Below are positions 41,658-50,200 of a stretch of DNA of 64,000 bases, piece after piece (within the stretch, counting starts at the first letter, position 1; every line of letters begins with the position of its first letter). Made by a program: the position numbers and the translations under genes. Location: the NCBI GenBank assembly GCA_035948315.1, contig DASZJG010000073.1, positions 129,223 to 193,222 of the forward strand, written 5' to 3'. Under the pieces are notes generated by a model. That model searched no databases. It had not been told where the DNA came from and saw only the letters and a list, made by a program, of their open reading frames with translations. The stretch is from CAJCJE01 sp035948315. GTDB taxonomy: Bacteria; Actinomycetota; Actinomycetes; Mycobacteriales; Pseudonocardiaceae.

Positions 41658-41723
41658 GAGAGCACCGCTCTCGTTGTTGTTCAGTGAACACACTCGGCCG
41701 ATCCACGTCAAGAGCACTGCTCT
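41658..41723. promoter_or_regulatory. Two palindromic operators, AGAGC-N3-GCTCT
   Basis: AGAGC-ACC-GCTCT at 41659-41671 (extending to GAGAGC...GCTCTC) and AGAGC-ACT-GCTCT at 41711-41723 are two copies of one dyad, 52 bp centre to centre, between the divergent nitroreductase and TetR genes. A further half site, GCTCTCTTA, lies near 41738. They are the likely binding sites of the TetR protein, which would repress both genes. Confidence 0.75.
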
Positions 41724-41764
41724 CTTATTTGTGCATCGCTCTCTTAAGTGGCATCCTAGAGGAC

Positions 41765-42484
41765 ATGAACGCAAGCCGCACCGCACGTGACCGGGCCAGG
41801 GCCGAACTGACCAGGGAGATCAAGGACGAGGCCCGACGCCAGCTCGCGACGGGCGGCGCCGACGGACTGTCCCTGCGCGCGGTGTCCAGAGCACTGGGCA
41901 TGGTGTCCTCGGCGCTCTACCGCTACTTCCCCAGCCGCGACGAGTTGCTCACCGCGCTGATCATCGATGCCTACGACTCGCTCGGCGACCAGGTCGCCGC
42001 CGCCGATCCGGGCCCGGACGCGCCCGCCCGCGAGCGCTGGCGCGCGGTGTGCGCCAAGGTGCGGGAGTGGGCACTGGCCAACCGCAACGAGTACGCGCTG
42101 ATCTACGGTTCGCCGATCCCCGGCTACCAGGCGCCGCAGACCACGGTCCAACCCGGCACGCGGGTGTCGCTGCTGCTGGTCGGGATCGTGCTCGACGGCT
42201 GGCGCGCGGGCCAGGTGTCCGAACCGGACAAAGCGCCGACCCTGCCAACGGAACTGGCCGAGGAACTCGACCGGCTCGGCAAGCTGATTGACGCCGACCT
42301 GCCGCCTGCTGTCCTGGCCAGGATGCTGATCGCCTGGATGCAACTGTTCGGCATGGTCGGCTTCGAACTGTTCGGCCAACTCGTGGGCGTGGTCGACCCG
42401 AGTGGGTACTTCTTCGGCCACGCCGTCGACGAGATGGCCACCTTCATCGGTTTCGACGGCACAATCGGGGCCGAGCACCGCTAG
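41765..42484 (+). CDS. TetR-family regulator
   Basis: A 239-residue repressor. The N-terminal helix-turn-helix (DGLSLRAVSRALGMVSSALY, then RYFPSRDELLTALI) is typical of the family. The ligand-binding domain ends with a segment (MLIAWMQLFGMVGFELFGQL) found in the TetR_C WHG-type subgroup. ATG at 41765 follows AGAGGAC closely. It is divergent from the nitroreductase gene, with two shared palindromes, and probably senses an electrophile or drug handled by that enzyme. Confidence 0.92.
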   Translation: MNASRTARDRARAELTREIKDEARRQLATGGADGLSLRAVSRALGMVSSALYRYFPSRDELLTALIIDAYDSLGDQVAAADPGPDAPARERWRAVCAKVREWALANRNEYALIYGSPIPGYQAPQTTVQPGTRVSLLLVGIVLDGWRAGQVSEPDKAPTLPTELAEELDRLGKLIDADLPPAVLARMLIAWMQLFGMVGFELFGQLVGVVDPSGYFFGHAVDEMATFIGFDGTIGAEHR

Positions 42485-42631
42485 AACTGTTAGAAATTTT
42501 CCTACTCAGGCGAGATTTGGGTTACGGTTGTTGACCGGAGCTGGATCTTCACGGGAACGGTGCACGTACCCCAGGCGTCCTAGCCAAGGTGCGAGCACAT
42601 CAGTCGGGGAATGTCTCGCGAGGAGGGCCTC

Positions 42632-43759
42632 TTGAGCAAGACCGTGTTTCAGCACTGGGTTCGCTGGCTGGCTTCGGCCGCCGCCACACTCGTGACCTTC
42701 GGCGTCGCGCCGCATGTGGCCGCACCGCCGGCACCGGCGCCCGCCGCCGTGCAAAGCCTGACACCGCAGCAGTTAGCCGGCCAGCGTGTCATCTACTCCT
42801 ATTCCGGACTTACCGTGCCAAGCACGCTGATCCAGCGGATCGAGGCGGGCGAAGCCGCTGGCGTGATCTTCTTCGGCGGCAACATCTCCAGCGACAACCA
42901 GATCTCCGGAGTGGTCGAGCAGCTGGTGCAGGCGAACGCGCAGAGCCCGGTCAAGGAACCGCTGCTGCTCATGACCGACCAGGAGGGCGGCGAGGTTCGC
43001 AGGCTGCCGGGCGAGCCGACCCAGTCGGAGAAGCAGATCGGCGCGTCGAGCGACCCGAGCGGCGAGGCCGCCACCGCGGGCCAGGGCGCCGGGGTGAACC
43101 TGGCCAGCGTCGGCATGAACCTCAATCTCGCGCCCGTGCTGGACGTCTACCGCACCCCCGGTGACTTCGACGACCAGTACCAGCGCTCGTACAGCACCAA
43201 CCCGAACGTCGCTGGTGCGGCGGGCGCCGCGTTCGTCACCGCGCAGCAGCAGACCGGCGTCGCCGCGACCGTCAAGCACTTCCCCGGTCTCGGTGCGGCA
43301 ACTGCCAGCGAGAACACCGACAACGTGCCGGTCACGCTGAACGTGTCCGCATCGGACCTGCGCAACATCGACGAACTGCCCTACACGTCGGCCATCTCGG
43401 CGGGCGTCAAGCTGGTCATGGCCTCCTGGGCGATCTACCCAGCCCTTGACCCGACCTACCCGGCCGGTCTGTCCTCCACGATCATCCAGGGCGAACTGCG
43501 CGGTCGGCTCGGCTTTACGGGCGTGACCATCACCGACTCGCTCGGCGCCGGCGCGTTGCAGAACTTCGGTTCGACCGGACAGCGCGCGGTCTCCGCCGCA
43601 TCGGCCGGCATGGACCTGATCCTGTGCGCGTCCGGCACGGTCAGCCAGGGCGATGACGCGGAGAGCGGCATGGTCACCGCGCTGGCCAACGGTCAGCTCA
43701 GCCAGTCCGCCTTCACCGCGTCGGTCAACCGCATCGCCGCACTGCGCAACAGTTTGTGA
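42632..43759 (+). CDS. Secreted GH3-family protein (LpqI/NagZ-like)
   Basis: About 375 residues. A signal sequence (VRWLASAAATLVTFGVA, ending near residue 40) is followed by one GH3 N-terminal barrel: ITDQEGGEV-like TDQEGGEVRRLPG, KHFPGLGAAT and nucleophile Asp in GVTITDSLGAGAL. The family removes beta-linked N-acetylhexosamine, including from peptidoglycan. The usual NagZ loop (KHFPGHG followed by Asp-Ser-His) is changed to KHFPGLG followed by Ser-Glu-Asn, so the normal acid/base dyad is absent. TTG at 42632 is chosen because GAGGAGGG lies upstream; ATG at 42611 lies before that site. It is convergent with acdS. Confidence 0.82.
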   Translation: MSKTVFQHWVRWLASAAATLVTFGVAPHVAAPPAPAPAAVQSLTPQQLAGQRVIYSYSGLTVPSTLIQRIEAGEAAGVIFFGGNISSDNQISGVVEQLVQANAQSPVKEPLLLMTDQEGGEVRRLPGEPTQSEKQIGASSDPSGEAATAGQGAGVNLASVGMNLNLAPVLDVYRTPGDFDDQYQRSYSTNPNVAGAAGAAFVTAQQQTGVAATVKHFPGLGAATASENTDNVPVTLNVSASDLRNIDELPYTSAISAGVKLVMASWAIYPALDPTYPAGLSSTIIQGELRGRLGFTGVTITDSLGAGALQNFGSTGQRAVSAASAGMDLILCASGTVSQGDDAESGMVTALANGQLSQSAFTASVNRIAALRNSL

Positions 43760-43774
43760 GCCGACGGCGGCCAG

Positions 43775-44782
43775 TCAGCGGAACGCGCCACTATAGGCGT
43801 TGAGCGCTGGCTGGCCGCCGAGGTGCGCGTAGAGCACATTGGACTCGGGCGCGATCGTGCCATCCCGAACCAGATCGATCAGACCCGCCATGGACTTGCC
43901 CTCATAGACCGGGTCCAGGATGACGCCCTCCAGCGAACCGACCAGCCGAATCGCGTCCACTGTGGACTGAACAGGAATGCCGTACTTCTCGCCCGCCCAG
44001 CCGGGCAGCACGGTGATCTCCTCGTCGGCCAGCTCGCGGCCAAGGCCGATCAGGTCAGCCGTCGACCTGGCGATCTTGCCGACCTGCGCACGGGTCGCGT
44101 CGATCTTGGCCGATCCGTCGATGCCGAGCACGCTGCGCGGCCGCGCCTGACCGGCGAAGCCGGCGATCATGCCGGCCTGCGTGCTGCCGGTCACCGCGCA
44201 CACCACGATGGTGTCGAAGAAGACGCCGAGCTGTTCCTCCTGGACCGCGACCTCGTCCGCCCACTGCGCGAACCCGAGGCCGCCGAGCGGATGGTCGGAC
44301 GCGCCGGCCGGGATCGCATAGGGCTTGCCGCCGGCAGCGCGCACGTCGTCGATCGCGCCCTGCCAGCTGTCCTTGACGCCGATGCCGAACTCGGCGTCCA
44401 CCAGGCGAACTTCGGCGCCCATCAGTCGGGACAGCAGGATGTTGCCGACCTTGTCGTTGATCGAATCCGGCCATTCGACCCAACTCTCCTGCACCAGCAC
44501 CGCCTTCAGGCCGAGCTTGGCCGCGACGGCCGCGACCTGCCTGGTGTGGTTGGACTGCACGCCGCCGATGGTCACCAGCGTGTCCGCGCCCTGCCGCAAC
44601 GCCTCCGGCACCAGGTACTCCAGCTTGCGGGTCTTGTTGCCGCCGAAGGCGAGCCCGCTGTTGCAGTCCTCGCGCTTGGCCCAGATCCGAGCGCCGCCAA
44701 GGTGTTCGGTGAGCCGGTCCAGCGGATGAATAGGGCTGGGGCCGAACAGCAGCGGATAACGGTCGAAATCGGCGATGGACAC
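43775..44782 (-). CDS. acdS: 1-aminocyclopropane-1-carboxylate deaminase
   Basis: A 335-residue PLP enzyme that opens the cyclopropane ring of ACC, the plant ethylene precursor, to 2-oxobutanoate and ammonia. It aligns along its whole length with bacterial AcdS: AKREDCNSGLAFGGNKTRKL with the PLP Lys at residue 50, GVQSNHTRQVAAVAAKLG, CAVTGSTQAGM and VYEGKSM / YAHLGGQPALNAYS. The Glu in VYEGK and Leu in AHLGG are the residues that distinguish true ACC deaminase from D-cysteine desulfhydrase. GTG at 44782 overlaps the regulator stop by one base (TAGTG) and has AAGGAGG upstream. This points to life near plants. Confidence 0.93.
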   Translation of the reverse strand: MSIADFDRYPLLFGPSPIHPLDRLTEHLGGARIWAKREDCNSGLAFGGNKTRKLEYLVPEALRQGADTLVTIGGVQSNHTRQVAAVAAKLGLKAVLVQESWVEWPDSINDKVGNILLSRLMGAEVRLVDAEFGIGVKDSWQGAIDDVRAAGGKPYAIPAGASDHPLGGLGFAQWADEVAVQEEQLGVFFDTIVVCAVTGSTQAGMIAGFAGQARPRSVLGIDGSAKIDATRAQVGKIARSTADLIGLGRELADEEITVLPGWAGEKYGIPVQSTVDAIRLVGSLEGVILDPVYEGKSMAGLIDLVRDGTIAPESNVLYAHLGGQPALNAYSGAFR

Positions 44783-45438
44783 TATGCCTCCTTGAGGACG
44801 GGCGTGAGGGTGAGCCAGTTCGCGCGGGCCATGGCCGCCGCCGCTTCGGCGTCACCTGCCGCGCAGAGTTCGATGATCCGGTCGTGCTGCGCGATCGAGT
44901 CGCGGCCGGACAGCGAGCCGAACCGCAGCCGCTCCACCCGCCGCAGCACCGGCGTGAACTGATCGAGCACGCCGCGCACCGCGTGATTCGCGCACACGTC
45001 CACCGCGACCGCGTGAAACGCGTCATCCGCGGCGAGCGCCGCGTCCACGTCCATCCGATGCAGGGCGTCGGCGAAACGCTCGTTGGCCGCGCGCATGGCC
45101 GCGATGTCGGCAGGCCCGAGATCGGGCGTTGCCTCGCGCACCGCGAGTTCGTGCATGGCCGCGGTGACCGACTGAGCCTCGTGCACCGCGCGCACGTCAA
45201 CCGGGCTGACGATGGTGTGCCGGCCCGGCTTCGTCCGCACCAGCCCGGCCCGTTCGAGCCGGGCGAGTGCCTCCCGGATCGGCGTGCGGCTGACCCCGAG
45301 CCACGCGCTGAGTTCCGGATCGTTGAGCCGCTCCCCCGGCGCCAGCGTGCCGTCCACGATCGCGTCGCGGATCGCGCGATACGCGTCGTCGCGCAACAGC
45401 GATCGGCTGACGAGCCCCTGAGCACCTGGAACCGGCAT
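44782..45438 (-). CDS. GntR-family (FCD-type) regulator of acdS
   Basis: A 218-residue regulator. The N-terminal winged helix (LAPGERLNDPELSAWLGVSR, then TPIREALARLERAGLV) is GntR-type and the C-terminal helical domain, with conserved Asp/His residues (DDAFHAVAVDVCANHAV, QHDRIIEL), is FCD-type, which often binds a metal and a small acid. It is the first gene of a two-gene operon with acdS and probably senses ACC or a related compound. The ATG at 45438 overlaps a perfect palindrome and has no ribosome binding site, which suggests autoregulation. Confidence 0.9.
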   Translation of the reverse strand: MPVPGAQGLVSRSLLRDDAYRAIRDAIVDGTLAPGERLNDPELSAWLGVSRTPIREALARLERAGLVRTKPGRHTIVSPVDVRAVHEAQSVTAAMHELAVREATPDLGPADIAAMRAANERFADALHRMDVDAALAADDAFHAVAVDVCANHAVRGVLDQFTPVLRRVERLRFGSLSGRDSIAQHDRIIELCAAGDAEAAAAMARANWLTLTPVLKEA

Positions 45439-45451
45439 GCAATATATTGCA
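45438..45451 (-). promoter_or_regulatory. Perfect palindrome TGCAATATATTGCA at the regulator start codon
   Basis: This 14-bp perfect dyad is AT-rich in a very GC-rich region and contains TATATT, a good -10 element. It directly touches the start codon of the GntR gene. A repressor bound here would block transcription initiation of the acdR-acdS pair, so it is the likely autoregulatory operator. Confidence 0.75.
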
Positions 45452-45545
45452 CATTGCCGCAAGGCGTTCGTCAAGCTCGGAGACGCGGAAGGGCGGCGCA
45501 GCCAACTTGGCCACGCCGCCCGAAGCCCAATATCAGCCGCGCGGC

Positions 45546-47315
45546 TCAGCCGCCGCCCTTCGCACCGCCGCCGGTCAACCCGGCCCCGCCACCAGCGCCG
45601 CCACCAGCGCCGCCACCGGCACCGCCGCCCAAGCCGCCACCACCGCCGCCGACTCGGACCGCGCCGCCTCCGCCGCCACCACCGAAACCGCGGGTGCTCG
45701 TGGTGCCCGCGGTGGGCAGCGCCGTATTGAGGTCGGCCAGCACCACCTGGTCACCGGCCTTGAGGCCGTTGGTGATCTGGGTGAGGTCCGCGCCCTGCAC
45801 ACCGATCGACACCCTTGTGAGCGTGGGCGTGCCGTTTGCCAGAGTGCTCACGAAGTTGAACGCGCCCACGCTGTGCACGGCCGAGGTCGGCACGGTGACC
45901 GCGGCTTTCGCGGTCTTCAGGGTGATCGCCACGTTCGCGGTCGCGCCCGCGAACAGCTGCTGGGCCGGGTTGCCCAGCGAGATGGTCACCGGGTAGCTCG
46001 CGGTGCCGCTGGACGTGGTGCTGGCGAGCGCGCCGATCGCGCTGACCTGGCCGGCGATCGGGCTGGTTGAGCCGTCCGGGGACACCCGCACCGGCTGGCC
46101 CGGCTTGACCTGGCCGACCTGGCTGTCGCTGACCGCCGTGGTCACCTCGTCCTCGCCCGGCCCGACGACCACGATGTGCGCGGTGGTCGAGTTGGCCGAG
46201 GCGTTCTGGCCCGCGGTCAGATCGACCTCGGCCACCGTGCCGGAGATCGGGCTGAGCAGGGTCGCGGCGGCCATGTTCTGCTGCGCCTCGGCGAGCTGCG
46301 CGTTGGCCGAGTCGGTCGCGGCCTGATCGGCGGCGATCTGGTCGGCCGACGCGGGTCCGCTGCTCGTGCCGCCGCCGGACTTGCCGGTGGACGGAGTCGA
46401 CGCCTGCGGCGTGGTGCTCGTGTTGGCCTTGCCGCTCGACGAGGTCGACGAACCGCCCGCGCTCTGGTCGACCGCGGCCGTCGCGTTGCTCAGCGCCGTG
46501 GACAGCGCGGATTCCGCGCTGGACAGCGTGTGCTCGTCGGTCGACGCCTTGCTTTCGTCGGTGAGCACGGTCTGCATCAGCTGCTGGCAGTTGTCGATCG
46601 TGGTGGTGCTCGGCGGTGTCGGGGTGCTCGACCCGGTCGACTTCGAGGAGGACGACGTGGTCGTGGTGGGCGGCGGCTGGTTGCCCAGCGCCTTGAGATA
46701 CGCGATGACCTGCGGGCAGTCCGCGTTCACGTTCTGGTCGGACGCGACGTCCGCGCCGACCAGGGTCAGGTCGGCGTCGACCTGCTTCTGCGCGCTGAGC
46801 ACCGCGTTCTGGCCGCTGGCCAGGCTCTTGGCCAGACCGGCGAGCTGCGCCGTTGCCGCCGAGTTGCCGCTGGGCTGGGTGGTGCTGGTCGACGTCTTCG
46901 TGGTCGCCGAGGTGGTGACCACGTTCTGACTGGCCTGGTCGCTGGCCAGCTTGGCCTGCGAAGTGGCCACTGTGGACTGAGCGGAACTGACCGAGGTGGC
47001 CAGGCTGGTGGTGTTCAGCTGGGCGAGGGTCTGGCCCGCGCTGATCTGCTGGCCCTGCTGCACGCTGACCGAGGCGACCTGACCGGCGACCGGAAAGGCA
47101 ACGGTGGCCTCGGAAACCGGCTCGATCGTGCCGGTGGTGTTCAGCGTCGCGGTCACCGTCGCCGGGCCGGCCACCGCCATGCGGTAGGTGTCCGAAGTGG
47201 ACCGAGTGGCCGCCCATGCGCCGACGCCGCCGCCGAGCGCGACCACCGCGACGCCGACGATGATCAGTACGCGGCGGGTCGGCCGCCAGCCACCGCGCCC
47301 ACGGCGCTCAGCCAT
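45546..47315 (-). CDS. Second periplasmic-adaptor-like (MFP/HlyD) protein with Gly-rich tail
   Basis: A 589-residue membrane-fusion-type protein. One membrane segment (about 17-38) is followed by the first lipoyl half (GTIEPVSEATVAFPVAGQVA), a very long Ser/Thr/Gln-rich coiled hairpin insert of about 250 residues, the second lipoyl half (LLSPISGTVAEVDLTAGQNA), and beta-barrel domains. The last 45 residues are nearly all Gly with a few Ala/Val/Arg. Two cysteines lie in the insert. ATG at 47315 overlaps the previous gene by eight bases. It is the last gene of a five-gene export operon that starts with another adaptor of the same kind. Confidence 0.85.
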   Translation of the reverse strand: MAERRGRGGWRPTRRVLIIVGVAVVALGGGVGAWAATRSTSDTYRMAVAGPATVTATLNTTGTIEPVSEATVAFPVAGQVASVSVQQGQQISAGQTLAQLNTTSLATSVSSAQSTVATSQAKLASDQASQNVVTTSATTKTSTSTTQPSGNSAATAQLAGLAKSLASGQNAVLSAQKQVDADLTLVGADVASDQNVNADCPQVIAYLKALGNQPPPTTTTSSSSKSTGSSTPTPPSTTTIDNCQQLMQTVLTDESKASTDEHTLSSAESALSTALSNATAAVDQSAGGSSTSSSGKANTSTTPQASTPSTGKSGGGTSSGPASADQIAADQAATDSANAQLAEAQQNMAAATLLSPISGTVAEVDLTAGQNASANSTTAHIVVVGPGEDEVTTAVSDSQVGQVKPGQPVRVSPDGSTSPIAGQVSAIGALASTTSSGTASYPVTISLGNPAQQLFAGATANVAITLKTAKAAVTVPTSAVHSVGAFNFVSTLANGTPTLTRVSIGVQGADLTQITNGLKAGDQVVLADLNTALPTAGTTSTRGFGGGGGGGAVRVGGGGGGLGGGAGGGAGGGAGGGAGLTGGGAKGGG

Positions 47316-48195
47316 TGCTGCCGCCCCGGCCGAAGCCGCCGCGACCGAAGCCGGTGCTACAGCCGTTCGGGCCGGGCTTGCTGATGCCGATGGTCTTCGC
47401 GGTGACCGCACCGGTGTCGTCGGTCGAGCCGACGGCGGCGATGCAGTCACCGACCGCGAGCGCACTGGACGTCGCGCTCTCCACCTTGCTGTAGGTGGTC
47501 GAGGAGGTCACCGTGACCGTGGTGTCGGTCGCCGGGTTCTGGCCACGGGCCACGCTGTGCACGGTGAAACCGGTCGCGCTGACCGCGGTGACCGAGCCGA
47601 ACGCGAAGCCGCCGAGGTTGCCGCGACCGGGGCCGTTGGTGCCGCTGGGCCGAGGCGTGCCGGAGGGCCGGTTCGGCCGGGAGGTCCCGCTGCCCTGTCC
47701 ACCGCCCTGTCCACCACCGAAGCCGCCGCGACCACCGCCTGCCGTGCAGCCGTTCGCGCCGGCCTGGCTGATGTTCACCGCGGTCGCGGTGATCGGCGTG
47801 CCGGCCGCCGGCCTGGTGCTGCCGGTCGACGCGCTGGACGCGGTCACGCAGGAGCCGACGGTGACGTCCGCGAGGGTCGCGCTGACCGTGTCGGAGAACA
47901 CGGTCGACGAGCTGAAGTTCACCGTGACCTGGCCGGTGCTCGGGTTCTGCACCTCAAGGCTGGTCGCGTTGACCGCGGCCGCGGTGCCGAACGCGCCGGG
48001 CGGAGTCTGCGGACCGGCGGCCGACGAGGTGGGCGGTGCCGCGGTGTTCGTGTTCGCGGCGGGCGTCGTTGCGCCGCCGCCGCAGGCGATCAGACCGACC
48101 GCGAGGGCACCGGCGATCAGCGCCAGGCCCGATCGCGCCCCGACCTGGCGGTACCGCCGTCGGGTCGACGCTGAACTGGTGTGCTGAGCGAGCAT
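47308..48195 (-). CDS. DUF5666-like lipoprotein
   Basis: About 295 residues. A basic start and hydrophobic core end in a lipobox, VGLIAC, so it should be a lipoprotein on the outer face of the membrane. Two DUF5666-like beta units follow (GTAAAVNATSLEVQNPSTGQ, and GSVTAVSATGFTVHSVARGQ), separated by a Gly/Arg/Pro-rich linker with GGFGGGQGGGQG. ATG at 48195 has GGGAG upstream; ATG at 48228 overlaps the permease stop (ATGA) and could be the true start. It lies within the ABC export operon and may assist the two adaptors. Confidence 0.75.
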   Translation of the reverse strand: MLAQHTSSASTRRRYRQVGARSGLALIAGALAVGLIACGGGATTPAANTNTAAPPTSSAAGPQTPPGAFGTAAAVNATSLEVQNPSTGQVTVNFSSSTVFSDTVSATLADVTVGSCVTASSASTGSTRPAAGTPITATAVNISQAGANGCTAGGGRGGFGGGQGGGQGSGTSRPNRPSGTPRPSGTNGPGRGNLGGFAFGSVTAVSATGFTVHSVARGQNPATDTTVTVTSSTTYSKVESATSSALAVGDCIAAVGSTDDTGAVTAKTIGISKPGPNGCSTGFGRGGFGRGGSNG

Positions 48196-48224
48196 GAACG
48201 TGCTCCCGGTTGAGTGGTGGTTGG

Positions 48225-49454
48225 TCATTCGCTGCGGAGGGCGTCGATCGGGGCCAGCCGAGCGGCTCGGCTCGCCGGGTACACCCCGAACGCGATGCCG
48301 ATGCAGATCGAGACGACGATCGCGCCGATGGTCGCGGTGGGGGAAATCGTGATGGTGGCCGAGATCAGGTGCGGCAGGACGATCGCGCCGACCACCCCCA
48401 GCAGCACGCCGAGCAGGCCGCCGGCCAGGCCGAGAATGCCGGCCTCGACCAGAAACTGGCGCCGGATGGCCGCCGGGTTGGCGCCGATCGCCTTGCGCAG
48501 ACCGATTTCCCTGATCCGCTCGGTGACCGACACCAGCATGATGTTCATGACGCCGATACCGCCGACCAGCAGGGAGATCGCGGCGATGCCGGCGAGCAGC
48601 ACGGTCAGCGTCTGGTCCACCGAGGTCGCCGTGGACAGCAGCGATTCCTGGCTGGTGATGGTGAAGTCCGCGCCGGTCGGCGTGGTGATGTGGTGCAGGT
48701 TGAGCAGTTCGTTGTCGGCCTCCTGGTAGGCGGCGGACAGCGTGTCGGAGGAGGTCGCCTCCAGGTAGATGGCCTGCACCGAGGTGCGGGTGGTGCCACC
48801 GAAGAGGCGGTCGGCGGCCGTGGAGATCGGCACCACGGCCTGATCGTCCTGGTTCTGCGCGGCCGACGAGCCCGCCGAGTTGAGCACGCCGATCACGGTG
48901 AACGGCGTGGTGCCGATGGTGACCTGCCGGCCGACCGGGTCGGCAGAGCCGAACAGCTGCTGCGCGGTGGTCAGGCCGAGCACGGTGACCGCGGCCTCGC
49001 TGGTGTTGTCCGCGTTGGTGATGAAGCGGCCTTCGGCCAGCGTGCGGGCCCGCACCGACAGCCAGTCCGGCGTGGTGCCGACGACCGAGGTCGTCCAGTT
49101 GGTCGCGCCGACCGCGAGCGCGGTGGAGCGGCTGGTGGTCGGGGCGACCGCGGCCACGTCGGGCGCGACGTCGTGCCCGGACAGCGCGGACGCGTCGTTC
49201 GCGGTCAGCGTGGACGCCGAGCCGAGCCCGCCGCGCACGCCCGATGTCGTGCTGCTGCCGGGCGAGACCACCAGCAGGTTGGTGCCCAGCGAGTTGATCT
49301 CGGAGGTGACCGTCGCCGCGGCGCCCTCACCGAGACCGACGGTCAGGATGACCGCCGCGATGCCGATGAGGATGCCGAGCATGGTCAGCCCGGAGCGCAG
49401 CCGGTGCGACCGGATCGCATCGAGGCTGGTGCGCAGCGTTTCCAACCAACTCAA
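48225..49454 (-). CDS. MacB-like ABC transporter permease
   Basis: A 409-residue permease. The first membrane segment (about 20-42, SGLTMLGILIGIAAVILTVG) is followed by a large extracytoplasmic MacB periplasmic core domain (about 45-270) and three membrane segments at the C-terminus (IAAISLLVGGIGVMNIMLVS; then the typical TERIREIGLRKAIGA cytoplasmic loop). TTG at 49454 overlaps the ATPase stop (TTGA), with GGAG nine bases upstream. With the ATPase it forms a mechanotransmission-type exporter; the substrate is unknown. Confidence 0.95.
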   Translation of the reverse strand: MSWLETLRTSLDAIRSHRLRSGLTMLGILIGIAAVILTVGLGEGAAATVTSEINSLGTNLLVVSPGSSTTSGVRGGLGSASTLTANDASALSGHDVAPDVAAVAPTTSRSTALAVGATNWTTSVVGTTPDWLSVRARTLAEGRFITNADNTSEAAVTVLGLTTAQQLFGSADPVGRQVTIGTTPFTVIGVLNSAGSSAAQNQDDQAVVPISTAADRLFGGTTRTSVQAIYLEATSSDTLSAAYQEADNELLNLHHITTPTGADFTITSQESLLSTATSVDQTLTVLLAGIAAISLLVGGIGVMNIMLVSVTERIREIGLRKAIGANPAAIRRQFLVEAGILGLAGGLLGVLLGVVGAIVLPHLISATITISPTATIGAIVVSICIGIAFGVYPASRAARLAPIDALRSE

Positions 49455-50197
49455 GACAACACTCCGGTCAGCTTCTGGGTGTCGGACTCGATCAGCCCGT
49501 CGCGCAACCGCACGACACGGTCGGCGTGAGCGGCGACGTCTTCCTCATGGGTGATCAGGACGATGGTGTGGCCGGCCTTGTGCAGTTCGCCGAACACCTC
49601 GAGCACGTCGTTGGTGGCCTTGGTGTCCAGAGCGCCGGTCGGCTCGTCGGCCAGGATCATGGCCGGGCGGTTGACCAGCGCGCGGGCCAGCGCGACGCGG
49701 GACTGCTGGCCGCCGGACAGCTCGGTCGGCCGGTGCTGCACGCGGTCGCCGAGGCCGACGCGTTCCAACACCTCGATGGCCCGCGCCTTGCGATCGGTGC
49801 GGTCCACACCGGCGTAGCACAGCGGCAGTTCCACGTTGCGCCACGCGGTCAGCGAGGACAGCAGGTTGAACTGCTGGAACACGAAGCCGATGCGCTGGTT
49901 GCGGATCACCGCAAGCTCGGTCTCGGTCAGGTGCGAGACGTCCTGGCCGGCGAGGTGGTAGGTGCCGGTGGTGAGGACGTCCAGGCAACCGAGGATGTGC
50001 ATGAGCGTGGACTTGCCGGACCCGGACGGGCCCATGATCGCCACGTACTCGCCGAGTTCGATGCGCAGCGAGACACCGCGCAGCGCTTCGACTTCCAGCG
50101 ATCCGTTGCGGTAGACCTTGCGCAGGTCGGTGATGTCGATGACCGGGCCGAACCGCTGGGGAACGGCCGGCATGGGTGCGGTGATGTCGGCGGCCAT
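49451..50197 (-). CDS. MacB/LolD-type ABC transporter ATPase
   Basis: A 248-residue ATP-binding protein with all motifs intact: Walker A GPSGSGKS, Q loop FVFQQFNLL, signature LSGGQQSRVALARAL, Walker B MILADEP, D loop GALDT and the switch His in LITHEED. The sequence is that of the MacB/LolD group that powers extrusion or envelope transport. A 20-residue extension precedes the domain. ATG at 50197 lies three bases after the upstream adaptor stop. It pairs with the permease encoded next. Confidence 0.96.
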   Translation of the reverse strand: MAADITAPMPAVPQRFGPVIDITDLRKVYRNGSLEVEALRGVSLRIELGEYVAIMGPSGSGKSTLMHILGCLDVLTTGTYHLAGQDVSHLTETELAVIRNQRIGFVFQQFNLLSSLTAWRNVELPLCYAGVDRTDRKARAIEVLERVGLGDRVQHRPTELSGGQQSRVALARALVNRPAMILADEPTGALDTKATNDVLEVFGELHKAGHTIVLITHEEDVAAHADRVVRLRDGLIESDTQKLTGVLS

Positions 50198-50200
50198 GAC

